A stretch of DNA of 64,000 nucleotides from Marivita lacus (GTDB lineage Bacteria > Pseudomonadota > Alphaproteobacteria > Rhodobacterales > Rhodobacteraceae): positions 1 through 64,000 of the forward strand of contig NZ_BMFC01000012.1 in NCBI RefSeq assembly GCF_014637725.1, given 5' to 3'. Below the pieces are notes generated by a model. That model was not told the origin of the DNA. It searched no databases and saw nothing but the letters and a program-made list of their open reading frames with translations. A program made the translations under genes and the position numbers. How positions within the stretch are numbered: the stretch's first letter is position 1; each line of letters begins with the position of its first letter. This document shows, one piece after another, positions 41,206 to 51,634 of the stretch.

Positions 41206-43727
41206 ACGGTATAGTCCGTCTCAAGATTAAGCGTGCTTAGGCTCGCTAAAGTTGTTGGGTTCAAGGCCTTTATCGAGAATTTTCCCTCAAAGTCGGGATC
41301 CATTCGCAGTGCAATCTGTTTCCGCTGTCCCGGCGTTAGGGTGATTGTACGTGTGGCGGGATTTACATCACCGCCCGCTCGCGGCTCACCAACCACATTT
41401 CCTTTTCCGTTTTGGGCTTCAATTAGAACCTCAACGCTTTCTTCTTGAGAAAACATATCGTCAGAAACCAAGGCAATTTCCACAACGGGTACTCGCGTCG
41501 TAATTCGTTTCGCGCCATTTTTGTATTTGAGCTCGACGGTCATCTTGGTTGCGCTCGAATGTTCTTTACTATCTAGGCGCGCGACAATCACAGGTACAAC
41601 TGACTCCGCCAAGGAGGCTCCGCCGTGGAAGTAAAGGTGGCCTGCCCTGTAGGGAGCCATGCTCTTGGGCAGAGCAACCTGGGCGAAGCTGCCTCGGATG
41701 CCCAGCTTCTCCGAGTTCAAAACAACACTATGAGAGTCGCTGTTTCCGTTCCCAAGCAGGGCTCTATCATGCGCATTAACCGGCCAATTCCCTTGTGGCT
41801 TAGTGCAAACGTCCCCGGCTGCAGCATGACCATTGAGAAAAAAGCCATGGTCTGTGACGATCACGGCCTCTTTGAATCCCATTCCACGCAGCTTGTGCAG
41901 GGCAACACGAATGAGCTTCAATGTGCTGGGTATCAAGCCGAGGGTGGTCTCAGGATTGCTCTCGAGCTGACTGTCGATCTCGGTTGATCGCAGCACTAGA
42001 AGATCAACGGTGGTCGTTATCTTTGGCTTTCCGCGAACAAAGTCGCTCAGTGGCATCTCCTGAAACCGATCACCAAGCTTCTTTCGAAGCACGTCCATGC
42101 GCTGGCTGACGTTCCCAACCTTGGCCGTTCCCAGTTTTGGCGCCAGCGCCTCGCCTTCCATCTCGAGCGACAGCTGTGTTCTGGCTCCAGGAAGAAGGCT
42201 GGCCATACCGACAAGGGTTATCGTCGGCAATTGGGCGTAGGCCGCCTGCAGCTCAACTGGCCCGTCTTCAGACAGCTGCTTTTCAAGCGTTACGCCGAGC
42301 TCGTACCGCAGGGCGTCGACCATGAGATAAGCAACTTTTCTTCCATTTTCTTTCAGACGGTCAGCCAGTATTCGGTCATAGACGTCTGCATTTGCCAATC
42401 TGCCTTCCGGAGGCCAACCGGCGTCCTCAATATGCCTAATGAAGATTGCCTGGACCTTTTCAGCCAGGCGACGATACCGGGATCGGGCTTGGTCAATGAC
42501 TTCGTGCATGATGCCGTGGGAGTCGAGAAAGTCGCCAACCGCCTGTTCAAATTCGCGTTGAAGACGGTCCGCTTCTCGCAGGCTTCCTAGGTAGAAATCC
42601 AGCAAATCAGCTTGTGATCGGGCGTGTTCTGGTAGCTGGCGTTCGTTGTCGTCGCAGCATTCGATCAGCGCTAGGCCGGTGCGGATCAACTCCCACTGCG
42701 CCTGGCTTTCGCCTTTGCCCAGCCAGACAGAATCCTTATGGCGGCTTATGATGCTGCGGGTCGTATCCGTCTCGTTGGTCGAGATGCCCTTGATTGCTGC
42801 CTTGAGGAAGGTGCGCTCCTCGAATGGGAACGTGTCGCGATCACCAAGGTCATCGATGTCGCGGCACTGCTCCGGAAGAGCGAGTTCAAGCTCAATTGCC
42901 TCTGCGCGCTCAATGTAGGTGTCACGAGTTGCAGGATTGGTGCGGAGGCGATCGCACACATCCTCGATGATCGGCTTCGCTTCGATTGGCGAGTGTGGAA
43001 CGCCCTTGAGTGATTCAGGCAGGGGAACCGGCAGATCAAAGACAAACTCGCTGAAGAGAACGAAACGCCAGAGTTCATCGGCGATCGACGTCCAGGTCTT
43101 GCCTCGTGTTTTGACGCTCATCCCCAGGGTCGCGCGCAGGAACTCCCTGGCTTCGTCACTCCAGCCTTCTTGCGACTTGAGGGCGTCGGCTTGCTTGGCG
43201 CTCGGCGACAGAAGCGCCGTTAGGATTTCGCGGCCCGACTCGACCCGAAGCGCGGCCCGGAGCTGCGGCCAGCTGGCGCCGCCGCCAATCGCATCGATCA
43301 CAGAAAAAGACGGGCCATTGGGCGAGCCTGCGAAGATGCGGCGAATTTCGGTCGCATGGTCCGGCTTCGCGCGCAGGCAAAGGCTCAGGTAGTCGTCACC
43401 ATCGTCCTGGGGAAAGACCGCTCCACTTTGTGCATAGATTGAGAAGGGGTCAGCCTGCTTTTCTTCATCGGATTCCGTGCGCCGCTGCGGAACATAGACC
43501 ACCAGCGCGTCAATCTCACGCGTGGTCTTGCCGACTTCACGCAGAGCCATGATCGCTTCCTGGCGGCTCTCGATACTGCTTTCAGAGGCGTCGATCACAC
43601 GGATGCGGTCATCGCCAAGTCCCAAGCACAGGTCGTGGTACCGGTGATCAGGGTCGTAGACGACCATGCAGCCCGCCTTAAGAAGGCGTTCGCGCATAAC
43701 GTCACGGATGAAGGCGGCAATACTCAT
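41202..43727 (-). CDS. pglZ: PglZ, alkaline-phosphatase-fold BREX protein
   Basis: An 841-residue protein with a PglZ domain from about residue 460. Metal-site segments are AYLMVDALRYE, the PTITLVGMASLLPG strand with the Thr, IVTDHGFFLN, and YFHGGASLAESVVPVIV. The first 450 residues are helical; the last 150 are a beta-rich domain. It is essential for both methylation and exclusion in BREX and interacts with BrxB; its hydrolytic role is not settled. The gene lies 3 bases after pglX and overlaps brxL by 4. Confidence 0.92.
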   Translation of the reverse strand: MSIAAFIRDVMRERLLKAGCMVVYDPDHRYHDLCLGLGDDRIRVIDASESSIESRQEAIMALREVGKTTREIDALVVYVPQRRTESDEEKQADPFSIYAQSGAVFPQDDGDDYLSLCLRAKPDHATEIRRIFAGSPNGPSFSVIDAIGGGASWPQLRAALRVESGREILTALLSPSAKQADALKSQEGWSDEAREFLRATLGMSVKTRGKTWTSIADELWRFVLFSEFVFDLPVPLPESLKGVPHSPIEAKPIIEDVCDRLRTNPATRDTYIERAEAIELELALPEQCRDIDDLGDRDTFPFEERTFLKAAIKGISTNETDTTRSIISRHKDSVWLGKGESQAQWELIRTGLALIECCDDNERQLPEHARSQADLLDFYLGSLREADRLQREFEQAVGDFLDSHGIMHEVIDQARSRYRRLAEKVQAIFIRHIEDAGWPPEGRLANADVYDRILADRLKENGRKVAYLMVDALRYELGVTLEKQLSEDGPVELQAAYAQLPTITLVGMASLLPGARTQLSLEMEGEALAPKLGTAKVGNVSQRMDVLRKKLGDRFQEMPLSDFVRGKPKITTTVDLLVLRSTEIDSQLESNPETTLGLIPSTLKLIRVALHKLRGMGFKEAVIVTDHGFFLNGHAAAGDVCTKPQGNWPVNAHDRALLGNGNSDSHSVVLNSEKLGIRGSFAQVALPKSMAPYRAGHLYFHGGASLAESVVPVIVARLDSKEHSSATKMTVELKYKNGAKRITTRVPVVEIALVSDDMFSQEESVEVLIEAQNGKGNVVGEPRAGGDVNPATRTITLTPGQRKQIALRMDPDFEGKFSIKALNPTTLASLSTLNLETDYTV

Positions 43728-43730
43728 GCG

Positions 43731-46700
43731 TTACCCATTCTTCTTGCGGCCGCGGGCCTTTGTGGGTTTGGGGTCTGGCTCGACGTAGAGGTGTTCCAGA
43801 TCGTGGGCGATGGCCAGCGACTTGTCGGTCTTGCACTTTTCACGCACGCGGTCGGGCCAGTAGGCCAGGGCGAGGTGGGCCCAGTCGTAGTCGCCTTTTT
43901 CCAGCTTGGCCCAGGTGTCTTTCAGGATCTTCTGCCAGGGTTTGTGGCGGAAGAGCTGCCAGAGCGGGGCGGCGGTGATCTGGACGCCGTCGTCGTGGTT
44001 CGGGCGATAGGTCGGGGCGATGGTCAACAGGGTGTCGCGCAGCTCGATCAGTTCGAGCTCGAGGGTCTGGAGCGCCTCGAAGGTTTTCTCGTCGTCGCGG
44101 GACCGGGCGCTCCCTATGGAGCGCAGGGCGGCAACGTCCTGGCCGACCTGCTTCAGCTTCGGCTCGATGAAGTCGTTGACGGCGCTGAAGAGGGTCTGGT
44201 CGGTCAGGCTGGGGTAGTAGAGCCACAGAGTGTAACTGCCCGAACTGGTTGAGACCGGCCAGTAGATCGGGGCCTTGCGACGTGCGATCGAGTATTTTGC
44301 CAAATGGGATTTAAAGAAATCTCTTTGCATCCAGCGACGTACATCAGCTGGCACAGGGACAGCGACGAGAGCAAGCACTTCCTCGATCAAGCGAGCGAGA
44401 TCATGTCTGTGCCCCTGGTCGTCGACCAGGATGCCAAAATATGGATGGTACTGTTCCGCACCACTTGGCAACATGCCCGGACTTGTAGAGGGCACTTCCC
44501 CAAAGAGATCTGGCTCCCGGGGGATCTCCCTTTCCCCAGTAGCTAAACGAAAGTCAAACCGTCCAAATACTACTCCGGCCGCCCACATTCGTGTATCCTC
44601 GCTTGAAGGAACATATGGAACCGGTAGAGCTGGGTCATCGAGCCATTGTTCCACCTCCGCACTTAGAGATATTGCAGTGCGAACCGTTTTTTCTATCTCC
44701 GCCACTAACCTTTCAATTTCATCACTGTCTACCTCTTCGTAGAGCGGATTTATCTCTGAGGGGAGAATGAAATATCTCGATGACTCATCCGAAAAATGGG
44801 TTCGTCTTGTTCGTATAGCTATCTTCTGAGCTCTTTCCCCTAGAAAGATTTTTTTCTCGACGTCAAACTTCGGAATTGGAATGGAGCCGATCGCTTTCCC
44901 TTGCTTGTGAAGGCCGCAAGTATCCCTGACAATCGACCCAATAAGTCCAGAGTTCAGAATGGCTATCATTGGCAAAAGATCGTTTTCAGAATCAAGGAGA
45001 ACGGCTTTGCCTTCGCGAGTTGGCACATAGCCACTCGGCAATGGAGAAACATGGAATCGTGACGACTGCTTTGGAAACGACAACCCTTTCAAAAAATACT
45101 GGTCTGTTCCAGATTGATCGTACGGGCGCCAAGGGTCTGACGAAGTCATATCTGTCCATTGGAATCCGTTTGTTGCTCGCCAATCGGCAACGCCCAGGTC
45201 TTCGCGCCAAAAAGGAGAAAAATCACCTCCGTTGGCTAAGCAAACCCAACGTCCATCTGGTCCAGTATCCTCGGGGAGAACCTCCACCCACGCACGGAAG
45301 GTTCGTTCCGCTTTGTTAGACCCCAACCCTCTTGGCAGAACTGACATTGCATCTAGGGGGTCACATGCTCGGTACAGCTCAAGAATTTCGTTTGGAATTG
45401 AATATGCAAGTACTTGCTTCGGCAGGCGCCCGAAGGTTTCTCGTGTGCGCCAAAGCCACTGATTTGACTGAGGCAGAATGGCCGATGCTTTGTCTTCTAC
45501 TTCCCGTGCGTCGACAAAAGCGCACATTTCAATCGGATTGGGCCCGGTTGCAAATGCACACACTTGGACGTTCGCGTCCAGCACACCCCATCCTAGATCC
45601 GCAAGCGCACTGATGGGTGTCTGTGAGTTAATTAGACACTCTCTGAAGGCCTCGAATGTTGGCTGGACTACAAATGTTCGATCAGTAATAGCTCCAATAA
45701 ATGGAATTCCCATAGAGCTCAATCGGTCAAAAAACGCGGTATAAAGGTTCGAAATCGAGTACGCCGCGCCGTATGATGAGTACGTTGGTGGCGGCGCTCC
45801 GAACGGGGGATTCATTACTGCAACGTCAAATTGTAGATCAGATAAATCCACCAACCTTAGACCTTGTAAAGCGTCGCCCGCGAATAGTCGATCTTGGTAG
45901 GAGGTATTAGCAGAGCTCGTAAACTCAGCTAGGGCCTCGCGCAACCGAGCCTCCGCTTTTTGCCATTGGTCGGTGTCTGTCTCGCGAAACAGCTCGCCAT
46001 GCTCACCAAACACTGTGCGCACGAGGGCAGGCAACTCGTTTTCAACCTGCAACAGCACCCCAAGCTCTGGCAGGCCCTTGAGCAGGAACAGCGTCTTTTC
46101 GAACAGCTCTGCATCCAAGGGATCAAGCTCTTCCATGAACCGCTTGCGCAGGTCCACCTCGGCCGGGGGCGCGACCGCCGCCACCACATGCCCACGCCCC
46201 ACCTGGGGCCGGTCCTTGGCCTTGACGCCCGCCTCATGCCAGGCGCGCTGCGCCCGCAGCCACAGCGCCAGCGACGCGATCTGCGCCGCGCGCGGGTCGA
46301 TATCGACGCCATAGATGTTGTGCTCGATGATCAGCCGCGGCACGTCGTGCAGGAACGTGTCCTGGTCAGCATAGGTCTGGCTGAGCGGTTTCAGATCCGC
46401 GCTGCCGCCGGTCTCGGTATCCAGGCAGCCGGGGCCATGGGTCTGCTCCCACGCCCAGGCCTCACGGTAAATCTCCAGGAATAGATCAAAGGCGTAGAGC
46501 CCGAAATGCATCGACCCGCAGGCCGGATCGAGCAGCTTGATCGTGCGGGGGTCGCGTAGGCGTTTGGCGGGTTCGGGTTGTTCGTCCGGTTTCACCAGCA
46601 GATATTGGCAGCGATCGCGCAGGCCGGTCTGCCCGCCCGTCCAGTTGAACCAGAGCCGCCCCAGCGTGTTGTCGACCAGGAATTCCACCACATAGCGCGG

Positions 46701-47402
46701 GGTGAAGAACTGGTTGCGCACCGCCAACTCGCGGCTGTTGCGCGGCGCCTGGGAGGCATCGCGCATCTTTTTGCGCTCTTCCTTCGAGTTGAAGTACTGG
46801 TAGATCCAGCCGATCGTCTCATCCTCGGCCCAGAGCGGTTCGATCTCGCCGTGGTTGATGAGGGTGAGGACCTGGATGAGTGCTGACTCACGCGGAAACA
46901 GCCGACCCTGGGGCGAGAAGCGGTCGAAGAGCCCGGGCAGATCCTGTGACAGCTCGTCAAAGACGCTCTGGAGGTAGATGCGGTAGGCGTCGCCGGTTTC
47001 ACCCAGGCCGGTACCTGCTAGGCGGATGTAGAGCTGGAACCCCTTGGCCTGGTATCCGTTGCCGACGGATTCCATGAGCAGCCCGCGGGCCTCGGCCATC
47101 CTGAGGGCCGCGAGACGGTTCAGGACGGTGAAGGCCTGTTCGCGCACGATGCGGTCGAGCCCAGCCTTTGTGTCGGTGTCCGCGCTGGCGCAGTAGTGAG
47201 CCAGCGTGTCGCGCAGGATCCGAGCCGTCTCGCGCTGTTGGTCGTTGATGTGGCGCAGGCTTTCGAGCGGGGAGGCCGTGCCGGAAATCGGATCCAGCCC
47301 GTAATCATTTTGGAGCTGACGGGTGAATTCTTCTTCCAGCGTGCGGCGTACGTCGGTGACGAAGCGTTGGAGGCGGTTACGTGTGGACTGATCAAACGCC
47401 AT
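43731..47402 (-). CDS. pglX: PglX, BREX adenine methyltransferase
   Basis: A 1223-residue N6-adenine methyltransferase. The SAM motif LLDPACGSMHFGLYAF lies near residue 290-305 and the catalytic NPPFG motif near 545. The N-terminal 250 residues and the region after about 1040 are conserved in type. The middle part (about 490-1035), expected to include the target-recognition domain, is clearly AT-richer than the flanks, which suggests a swap. PglX marks host DNA and sets the specificity of BREX. It is intact. It follows brxC by 2 bases. Confidence 0.93.
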   Translation of the reverse strand: MAFDQSTRNRLQRFVTDVRRTLEEEFTRQLQNDYGLDPISGTASPLESLRHINDQQRETARILRDTLAHYCASADTDTKAGLDRIVREQAFTVLNRLAALRMAEARGLLMESVGNGYQAKGFQLYIRLAGTGLGETGDAYRIYLQSVFDELSQDLPGLFDRFSPQGRLFPRESALIQVLTLINHGEIEPLWAEDETIGWIYQYFNSKEERKKMRDASQAPRNSRELAVRNQFFTPRYVVEFLVDNTLGRLWFNWTGGQTGLRDRCQYLLVKPDEQPEPAKRLRDPRTIKLLDPACGSMHFGLYAFDLFLEIYREAWAWEQTHGPGCLDTETGGSADLKPLSQTYADQDTFLHDVPRLIIEHNIYGVDIDPRAAQIASLALWLRAQRAWHEAGVKAKDRPQVGRGHVVAAVAPPAEVDLRKRFMEELDPLDAELFEKTLFLLKGLPELGVLLQVENELPALVRTVFGEHGELFRETDTDQWQKAEARLREALAEFTSSANTSYQDRLFAGDALQGLRLVDLSDLQFDVAVMNPPFGAPPPTYSSYGAAYSISNLYTAFFDRLSSMGIPFIGAITDRTFVVQPTFEAFRECLINSQTPISALADLGWGVLDANVQVCAFATGPNPIEMCAFVDAREVEDKASAILPQSNQWLWRTRETFGRLPKQVLAYSIPNEILELYRACDPLDAMSVLPRGLGSNKAERTFRAWVEVLPEDTGPDGRWVCLANGGDFSPFWREDLGVADWRATNGFQWTDMTSSDPWRPYDQSGTDQYFLKGLSFPKQSSRFHVSPLPSGYVPTREGKAVLLDSENDLLPMIAILNSGLIGSIVRDTCGLHKQGKAIGSIPIPKFDVEKKIFLGERAQKIAIRTRRTHFSDESSRYFILPSEINPLYEEVDSDEIERLVAEIEKTVRTAISLSAEVEQWLDDPALPVPYVPSSEDTRMWAAGVVFGRFDFRLATGEREIPREPDLFGEVPSTSPGMLPSGAEQYHPYFGILVDDQGHRHDLARLIEEVLALVAVPVPADVRRWMQRDFFKSHLAKYSIARRKAPIYWPVSTSSGSYTLWLYYPSLTDQTLFSAVNDFIEPKLKQVGQDVAALRSIGSARSRDDEKTFEALQTLELELIELRDTLLTIAPTYRPNHDDGVQITAAPLWQLFRHKPWQKILKDTWAKLEKGDYDWAHLALAYWPDRVREKCKTDKSLAIAHDLEHLYVEPDPKPTKARGRKKNG

Positions 47403-47404
47403 CC

Positions 47405-50400
47405 TTACTCCTCACTGCCGAAGCTGAACGAGACTTCGATCTCGTCGTAGAGCGCGAGCTGAGCTTTGATCTCGTTGAGTTTGAGGATGAGCGCGTCCAG
47501 GTCTGCGGGCGATGTCATTTTGGTGGGCACAGAAATCGCCTGCTCGAACTTGGCCGGGCCCTTCTTACCCTTCTCTGCGCGCTCGTCCTCGATCCGCTGA
47601 CGGATGCGTTCCTGGCCTTGTCGCTGGATCGAGCGCCGAAGCTCCTCGATCGTGCTGCTGATGTCATAGTCACGGGCAAGCAGCTTGCGCAGGCCCACAA
47701 GGTCGTGGGTCGCCGTCAATTCAAGTCCGTCCAGCTGGCCGATGGCGCTGCCGCGCTCTTCCTGGGTCAACTCTCCCCATTCAGGCACGCGCTGAAGCTC
47801 CTCCGCACCTTCCTTGATGCGCTGCTTTTGCTGGTCTGAAAGCAAGATCACAGCCTCACGGACGCGGCCTTTGACGTGCGTCAGCAGCGAGTTGAAGTCT
47901 GCGCTGTGCTTGAAGAAGTCCTCAGTTTTCAGGCGGTTGGAGAGTACCGACAGGTCTTCGCTTAATTCATTCCGCAGTTCACCTGGCACGCCTGTATCAG
48001 GGAGCGCTTCAATATCTTGGCGATGCGACTGGAGTTCGCGCAGAGTTCCATCAAGGCCATTGTCCAGCGCACGCTTCACCTCAAGCGCCCATTTGAGGTT
48101 ATCGGACAGAGCAGACGTCTCCGCGCCGAGGCGCTGTGGCGCTTCTGACGCGTCTGTGAACAAGACGTCCGCAAGCTCTTGGTTCATCACTCGGACACGG
48201 TCGCCTCCAGCAAGTCCTAACCCGCTGAGCTTCTCTCCCAGTGAGCCGTAGTCGTGCTGGAAACGAGGAAAATGCTTTGCCGCGGCTTTGCTGATCTCCT
48301 GTTCAAGCGGAATGACAACGTCGCCAATCAATTCCGTCAGACGGTCTGCTGCGCGGCCAAGCGTTTCGTTGGACGGCCGCTCATCCCGAAGGGCAACGCC
48401 AATCTGCTTGAACGAATTGTTTGTCTTGAGCGCGTCGATGGCCTGCTGCCCAGCGGCGGTCACTTCTCGACCAGAGACCTTCAATTTGATCTCTCCAGCC
48501 ATCAGCATGGCAGCAAGAATGTAACGGGTCGTGTCAGGTGACCATCCGAAAGGATCGGTACTGAAGTCGTCGAGCAGCCGCTTCCCATCTACCGTGCCGC
48601 GTTTGTCGATGTAGTCCCGAATGCTTATCATCGCCTTGTGGTCGGTCTTGAACGACGCTCGACCGGAGGTGGTTTGAACGAGGCTAAGCGGATCAATCCC
48701 GCTACTTATCGCAGCGGGATTGGCCACCTTCAGGAATTTCTCGGCAGTATCGGTACCTGCACGCACAGGAGCCTCGACATATCGATCGAAAACCTGCGTC
48801 GCCACATCATTCAAGAGCTTCCTGGCCGCATCCAGTAGATTGGGATCAAGCGCAGACACAGCCGTCGCCTGTCCGCGAAAGACGAACGATCCAGCTTGGA
48901 GCGTTTGCTTGATCTTGCTTTGAAGTTGCGTGGCCAGCTTGGCCGCCCTGTCCAATTGGCCAGAGCAGTAGTCACGGACCTCCTGGTCGGGTTCGTTCCG
49001 ATGAAGTTCAGCAATGCGTTGGCACCGATAGATTTCGTTTGCTAGGTCATCCAATTCCGGATTGGAGCGCGCAAGCAGGCCGATAATGTTCCGACCAGTA
49101 CGGCTGCGAGACTCGTCGACCATCCTGTTGCGTGCTGCGTCATAGTCGGTGGCAGCCACCAACTCCAGGACAGTTTGGACGGTGTTCTGGTCTCCGGCAA
49201 GGCTTGTCACCGCGCTGCCAGATTGGACCTTGATACCGGATGCAACGGCCAACGTTCCATGAAGACTGACTCTTGGCAAAGGGTCGAACACTTCACGTAC
49301 AGAGTCGCTGAAGATCCGCCGGACATCAACGGAGCGAAGCGCGAGGGCACCGCGTTCTTGCTCGATGTCGCGAAGTTTCTCACTCAAGAAGACAAGGTTC
49401 CCGTCCTTCTCTCCAAGCGGAACCAGCACGTCACCCAGCATCTCATCAACAGCTTCCTTCACCTCGTCGAGTTGGGACGCTGAGGTGATCGAAGGGTGCA
49501 TCAAGCTTACGACATTCTGTACGCTAACTGGTAAATTCCCGAGAATCTGGAGAACCGCGACTGATTTCGCAATATCTTGATGGAGGTCGCCATCTGGGAA
49601 ACGGATGAGCACCTTGCCGACAGCCTGATGTACAGACGGGAAAGCTCGTCGAATGTCCTTCTCAAGTTCGTCATAAAGCGTAACGGTCGTCGCGAGCCAG
49701 CCAACTGGCTGATCTGCCATGGCGGTTGTTCCGCCTTCACCCTTCAATACATCCTGGACCACCTTGATAGCCGATCGAAGGCCAATGCCGCCAGTCGACT
49801 TGGCCAGTGCACCAAGCAAGTGGAGAAGAATGTCAAAGTGAGCGGGGAGAAACGGGTATAGATTTATGAACGTCTGCCGGCTGAAGTCAGCATCATAGTA
49901 TTTTGCGTCTTGAAGCCTCGTGTTGTGTCGCAACGCTTGACCATGCGCGTCAAACAGCTTCCCGAGCTGCTTTTCACCACTAGGGGATTTTCCGAGCAGT
50001 CGCCGATAGCAGATTTCCTTAATATCGCTTGATTCCAGGTCGATCTGAATCGGAAAGCGATCCTTAAGCTTGTAAAGCTTGTCTGAGTTGAGTGCGGCCC
50101 GCGGATCGTCTTCGGTGAGTGTTTGTTGGGCCGTTGAAATGATCCAGACTTTGCCATCTCCGAGGCGTTTCAGGTTCTTGGCAAGACCATCCAGGTTTAG
50201 AATAAGGTTGTCGCGCGAGGCAACATACTGACCGACTTCATCGACGATAAAGATGATGTTCTGCTTGCCGCTCTTGGAGCGCACAATGTCGATCATTTCC
50301 TGAACGCGTTGATCTTCGAACTGGAAGAACCCGTCTGTGCTCGAAGAGAAGCTTTTTGCTTCTGGGAATAACGCTGGATACATTTCGTGCGCGATTTTGG

Positions 50401-51031
50401 GGATCAGGCCATCAATGGCGAGAGGATTGTTCTGTACGCGATCCCATGTCGCTCCTGGCAACGCTTCTGCGACGAGTCGATGTAGTTCCTCGGTACGGCC
50501 ATCTTTTTCGACCATACGCTCAAATGCCGCAACCTTGAGGTTGCGAGAGTAGCCAGCCCACTGGAGCACCTTAAAATACAGGACGGTGGACACTTCTTCC
50601 ATCGTCGCGCCTGCCAGCATCTCACTTGCCAGATCGAGCATCACAACGGCTGCCGGGAATCGCTGCGCAACTGTGTTCAGCAGGGCTTTGGTTTGGGGCT
50701 TATGAAGTCGATCTTGCAGATACTTGATGAACGGCGTTCCATCGATCGTGCGCTTGTCATCGAATGCAAGACCCAAATACTTCGTGAAAGAGCTCTTGCC
50801 AGATCCATAAAAGCCTGAGACCCACACGCCCACTTCGTTCTCGCCACCCGATTCCATTGCGAGCTGCATGCGATCGAGAAGCTGTCTGAACTGCTCCTCG
50901 ATGCTTTCAGTCACAATGTATTCGGCAATTTCCGACTTCAGGCGGTCTTCCTGGGCAGCGCCATACGTAATGACCTTCTCGATGGTCCTGTAGATGTCCT
51001 TGCTCGGATCGAAGAGAGATCTAATGCTCAT
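47405..51031 (-). CDS. brxC: BrxC, large BREX ATPase
   Basis: A 1208-residue P-loop ATPase. Walker A GFYGSGKSS is at residues 73-81 and the Walker B strand NIIFIVDEVGQYV near 255-267. The N-terminal SIRSLFDPSKDIYRTIEKV segment and long helical C-terminal half fit BrxC (DUF499-like relatives). It is required in all BREX types and probably organises the complex on DNA. The gene follows brxB by 27 bases with its own ribosome-binding site. Confidence 0.92.
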   Translation of the reverse strand: MSIRSLFDPSKDIYRTIEKVITYGAAQEDRLKSEIAEYIVTESIEEQFRQLLDRMQLAMESGGENEVGVWVSGFYGSGKSSFTKYLGLAFDDKRTIDGTPFIKYLQDRLHKPQTKALLNTVAQRFPAAVVMLDLASEMLAGATMEEVSTVLYFKVLQWAGYSRNLKVAAFERMVEKDGRTEELHRLVAEALPGATWDRVQNNPLAIDGLIPKIAHEMYPALFPEAKSFSSSTDGFFQFEDQRVQEMIDIVRSKSGKQNIIFIVDEVGQYVASRDNLILNLDGLAKNLKRLGDGKVWIISTAQQTLTEDDPRAALNSDKLYKLKDRFPIQIDLESSDIKEICYRRLLGKSPSGEKQLGKLFDAHGQALRHNTRLQDAKYYDADFSRQTFINLYPFLPAHFDILLHLLGALAKSTGGIGLRSAIKVVQDVLKGEGGTTAMADQPVGWLATTVTLYDELEKDIRRAFPSVHQAVGKVLIRFPDGDLHQDIAKSVAVLQILGNLPVSVQNVVSLMHPSITSASQLDEVKEAVDEMLGDVLVPLGEKDGNLVFLSEKLRDIEQERGALALRSVDVRRIFSDSVREVFDPLPRVSLHGTLAVASGIKVQSGSAVTSLAGDQNTVQTVLELVAATDYDAARNRMVDESRSRTGRNIIGLLARSNPELDDLANEIYRCQRIAELHRNEPDQEVRDYCSGQLDRAAKLATQLQSKIKQTLQAGSFVFRGQATAVSALDPNLLDAARKLLNDVATQVFDRYVEAPVRAGTDTAEKFLKVANPAAISSGIDPLSLVQTTSGRASFKTDHKAMISIRDYIDKRGTVDGKRLLDDFSTDPFGWSPDTTRYILAAMLMAGEIKLKVSGREVTAAGQQAIDALKTNNSFKQIGVALRDERPSNETLGRAADRLTELIGDVVIPLEQEISKAAAKHFPRFQHDYGSLGEKLSGLGLAGGDRVRVMNQELADVLFTDASEAPQRLGAETSALSDNLKWALEVKRALDNGLDGTLRELQSHRQDIEALPDTGVPGELRNELSEDLSVLSNRLKTEDFFKHSADFNSLLTHVKGRVREAVILLSDQQKQRIKEGAEELQRVPEWGELTQEERGSAIGQLDGLELTATHDLVGLRKLLARDYDISSTIEELRRSIQRQGQERIRQRIEDERAEKGKKGPAKFEQAISVPTKMTSPADLDALILKLNEIKAQLALYDEIEVSFSFGSEE

Positions 51032-51058
51032 TTTTGTATCCCTAAAACCTTTCTGCCT

Positions 51059-51634
51059 CTAGCCGCCAACGTGGACAGAGCGGTAATTGCCATCTTCGGG
51101 GTAGAATCCGAGAAACTTTAGACGCGTCTTTCCGGTACGAACCCCCGGATAGAGAAAGACTGTAGGCACATGAAACTTGCCTTGTAGCTGGCTCTCGATC
51201 GCGCCAATTCGAAGAAAAGGATGCAGCGCCTCGAGGTCTGTGACCAAAAGTAACGCGCTCTGGTTACCCTCAAGGGGCTTCAGAGCGTTCTCCAGCCTTC
51301 GCAAAAGGCCGCCACCATTCGCAACGATATCTGCCAGCGCCAGGTTTGTTCGGGCCCAATCATCTGGAGAGGCTTTGTCTTGTTGAACGCACAGTGACCA
51401 GAAGGGGTCTTCCTGCAGCAGTTCCCACAGATTTTCGGCCACCGAGAAGACGTGCACGTCCCATCCTTCTTGGTGTAACTTTGCCTCCCAAGCGGGCGTC
51501 TGCCGTTTAACTTCCAAAACCTGTTCCGGAGAAAAGATGAGGTAGTAGATCGGCTCAAAGCTCGCGTGCCCGAGTTCGCGGCCATGCCGAATCCTCTCAC
51601 GAAGTTCGTCAAAATCAGCCCTTAGCGAGGACAT
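51059..51634 (-). CDS. brxB: BrxB (DUF1788)
   Basis: A 191-residue protein with DUF1788 hallmarks: FEPIYYLIFSPEQVLEVKR near residue 30, GWDVHVFSVAENLWELL near 62, and the end RLKFLGFYPEDGNYRSVHVGG. I start it at the ATG at 51634, whose product matches the family start; upstream in-frame codons overlap brxA. BrxB bridges other BREX proteins, probably PglZ. It overlaps brxA by 20 bases. Confidence 0.88.
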   Translation of the reverse strand: MSSLRADFDELRERIRHGRELGHASFEPIYYLIFSPEQVLEVKRQTPAWEAKLHQEGWDVHVFSVAENLWELLQEDPFWSLCVQQDKASPDDWARTNLALADIVANGGGLLRRLENALKPLEGNQSALLLVTDLEALHPFLRIGAIESQLQGKFHVPTVFLYPGVRTGKTRLKFLGFYPEDGNYRSVHVGG

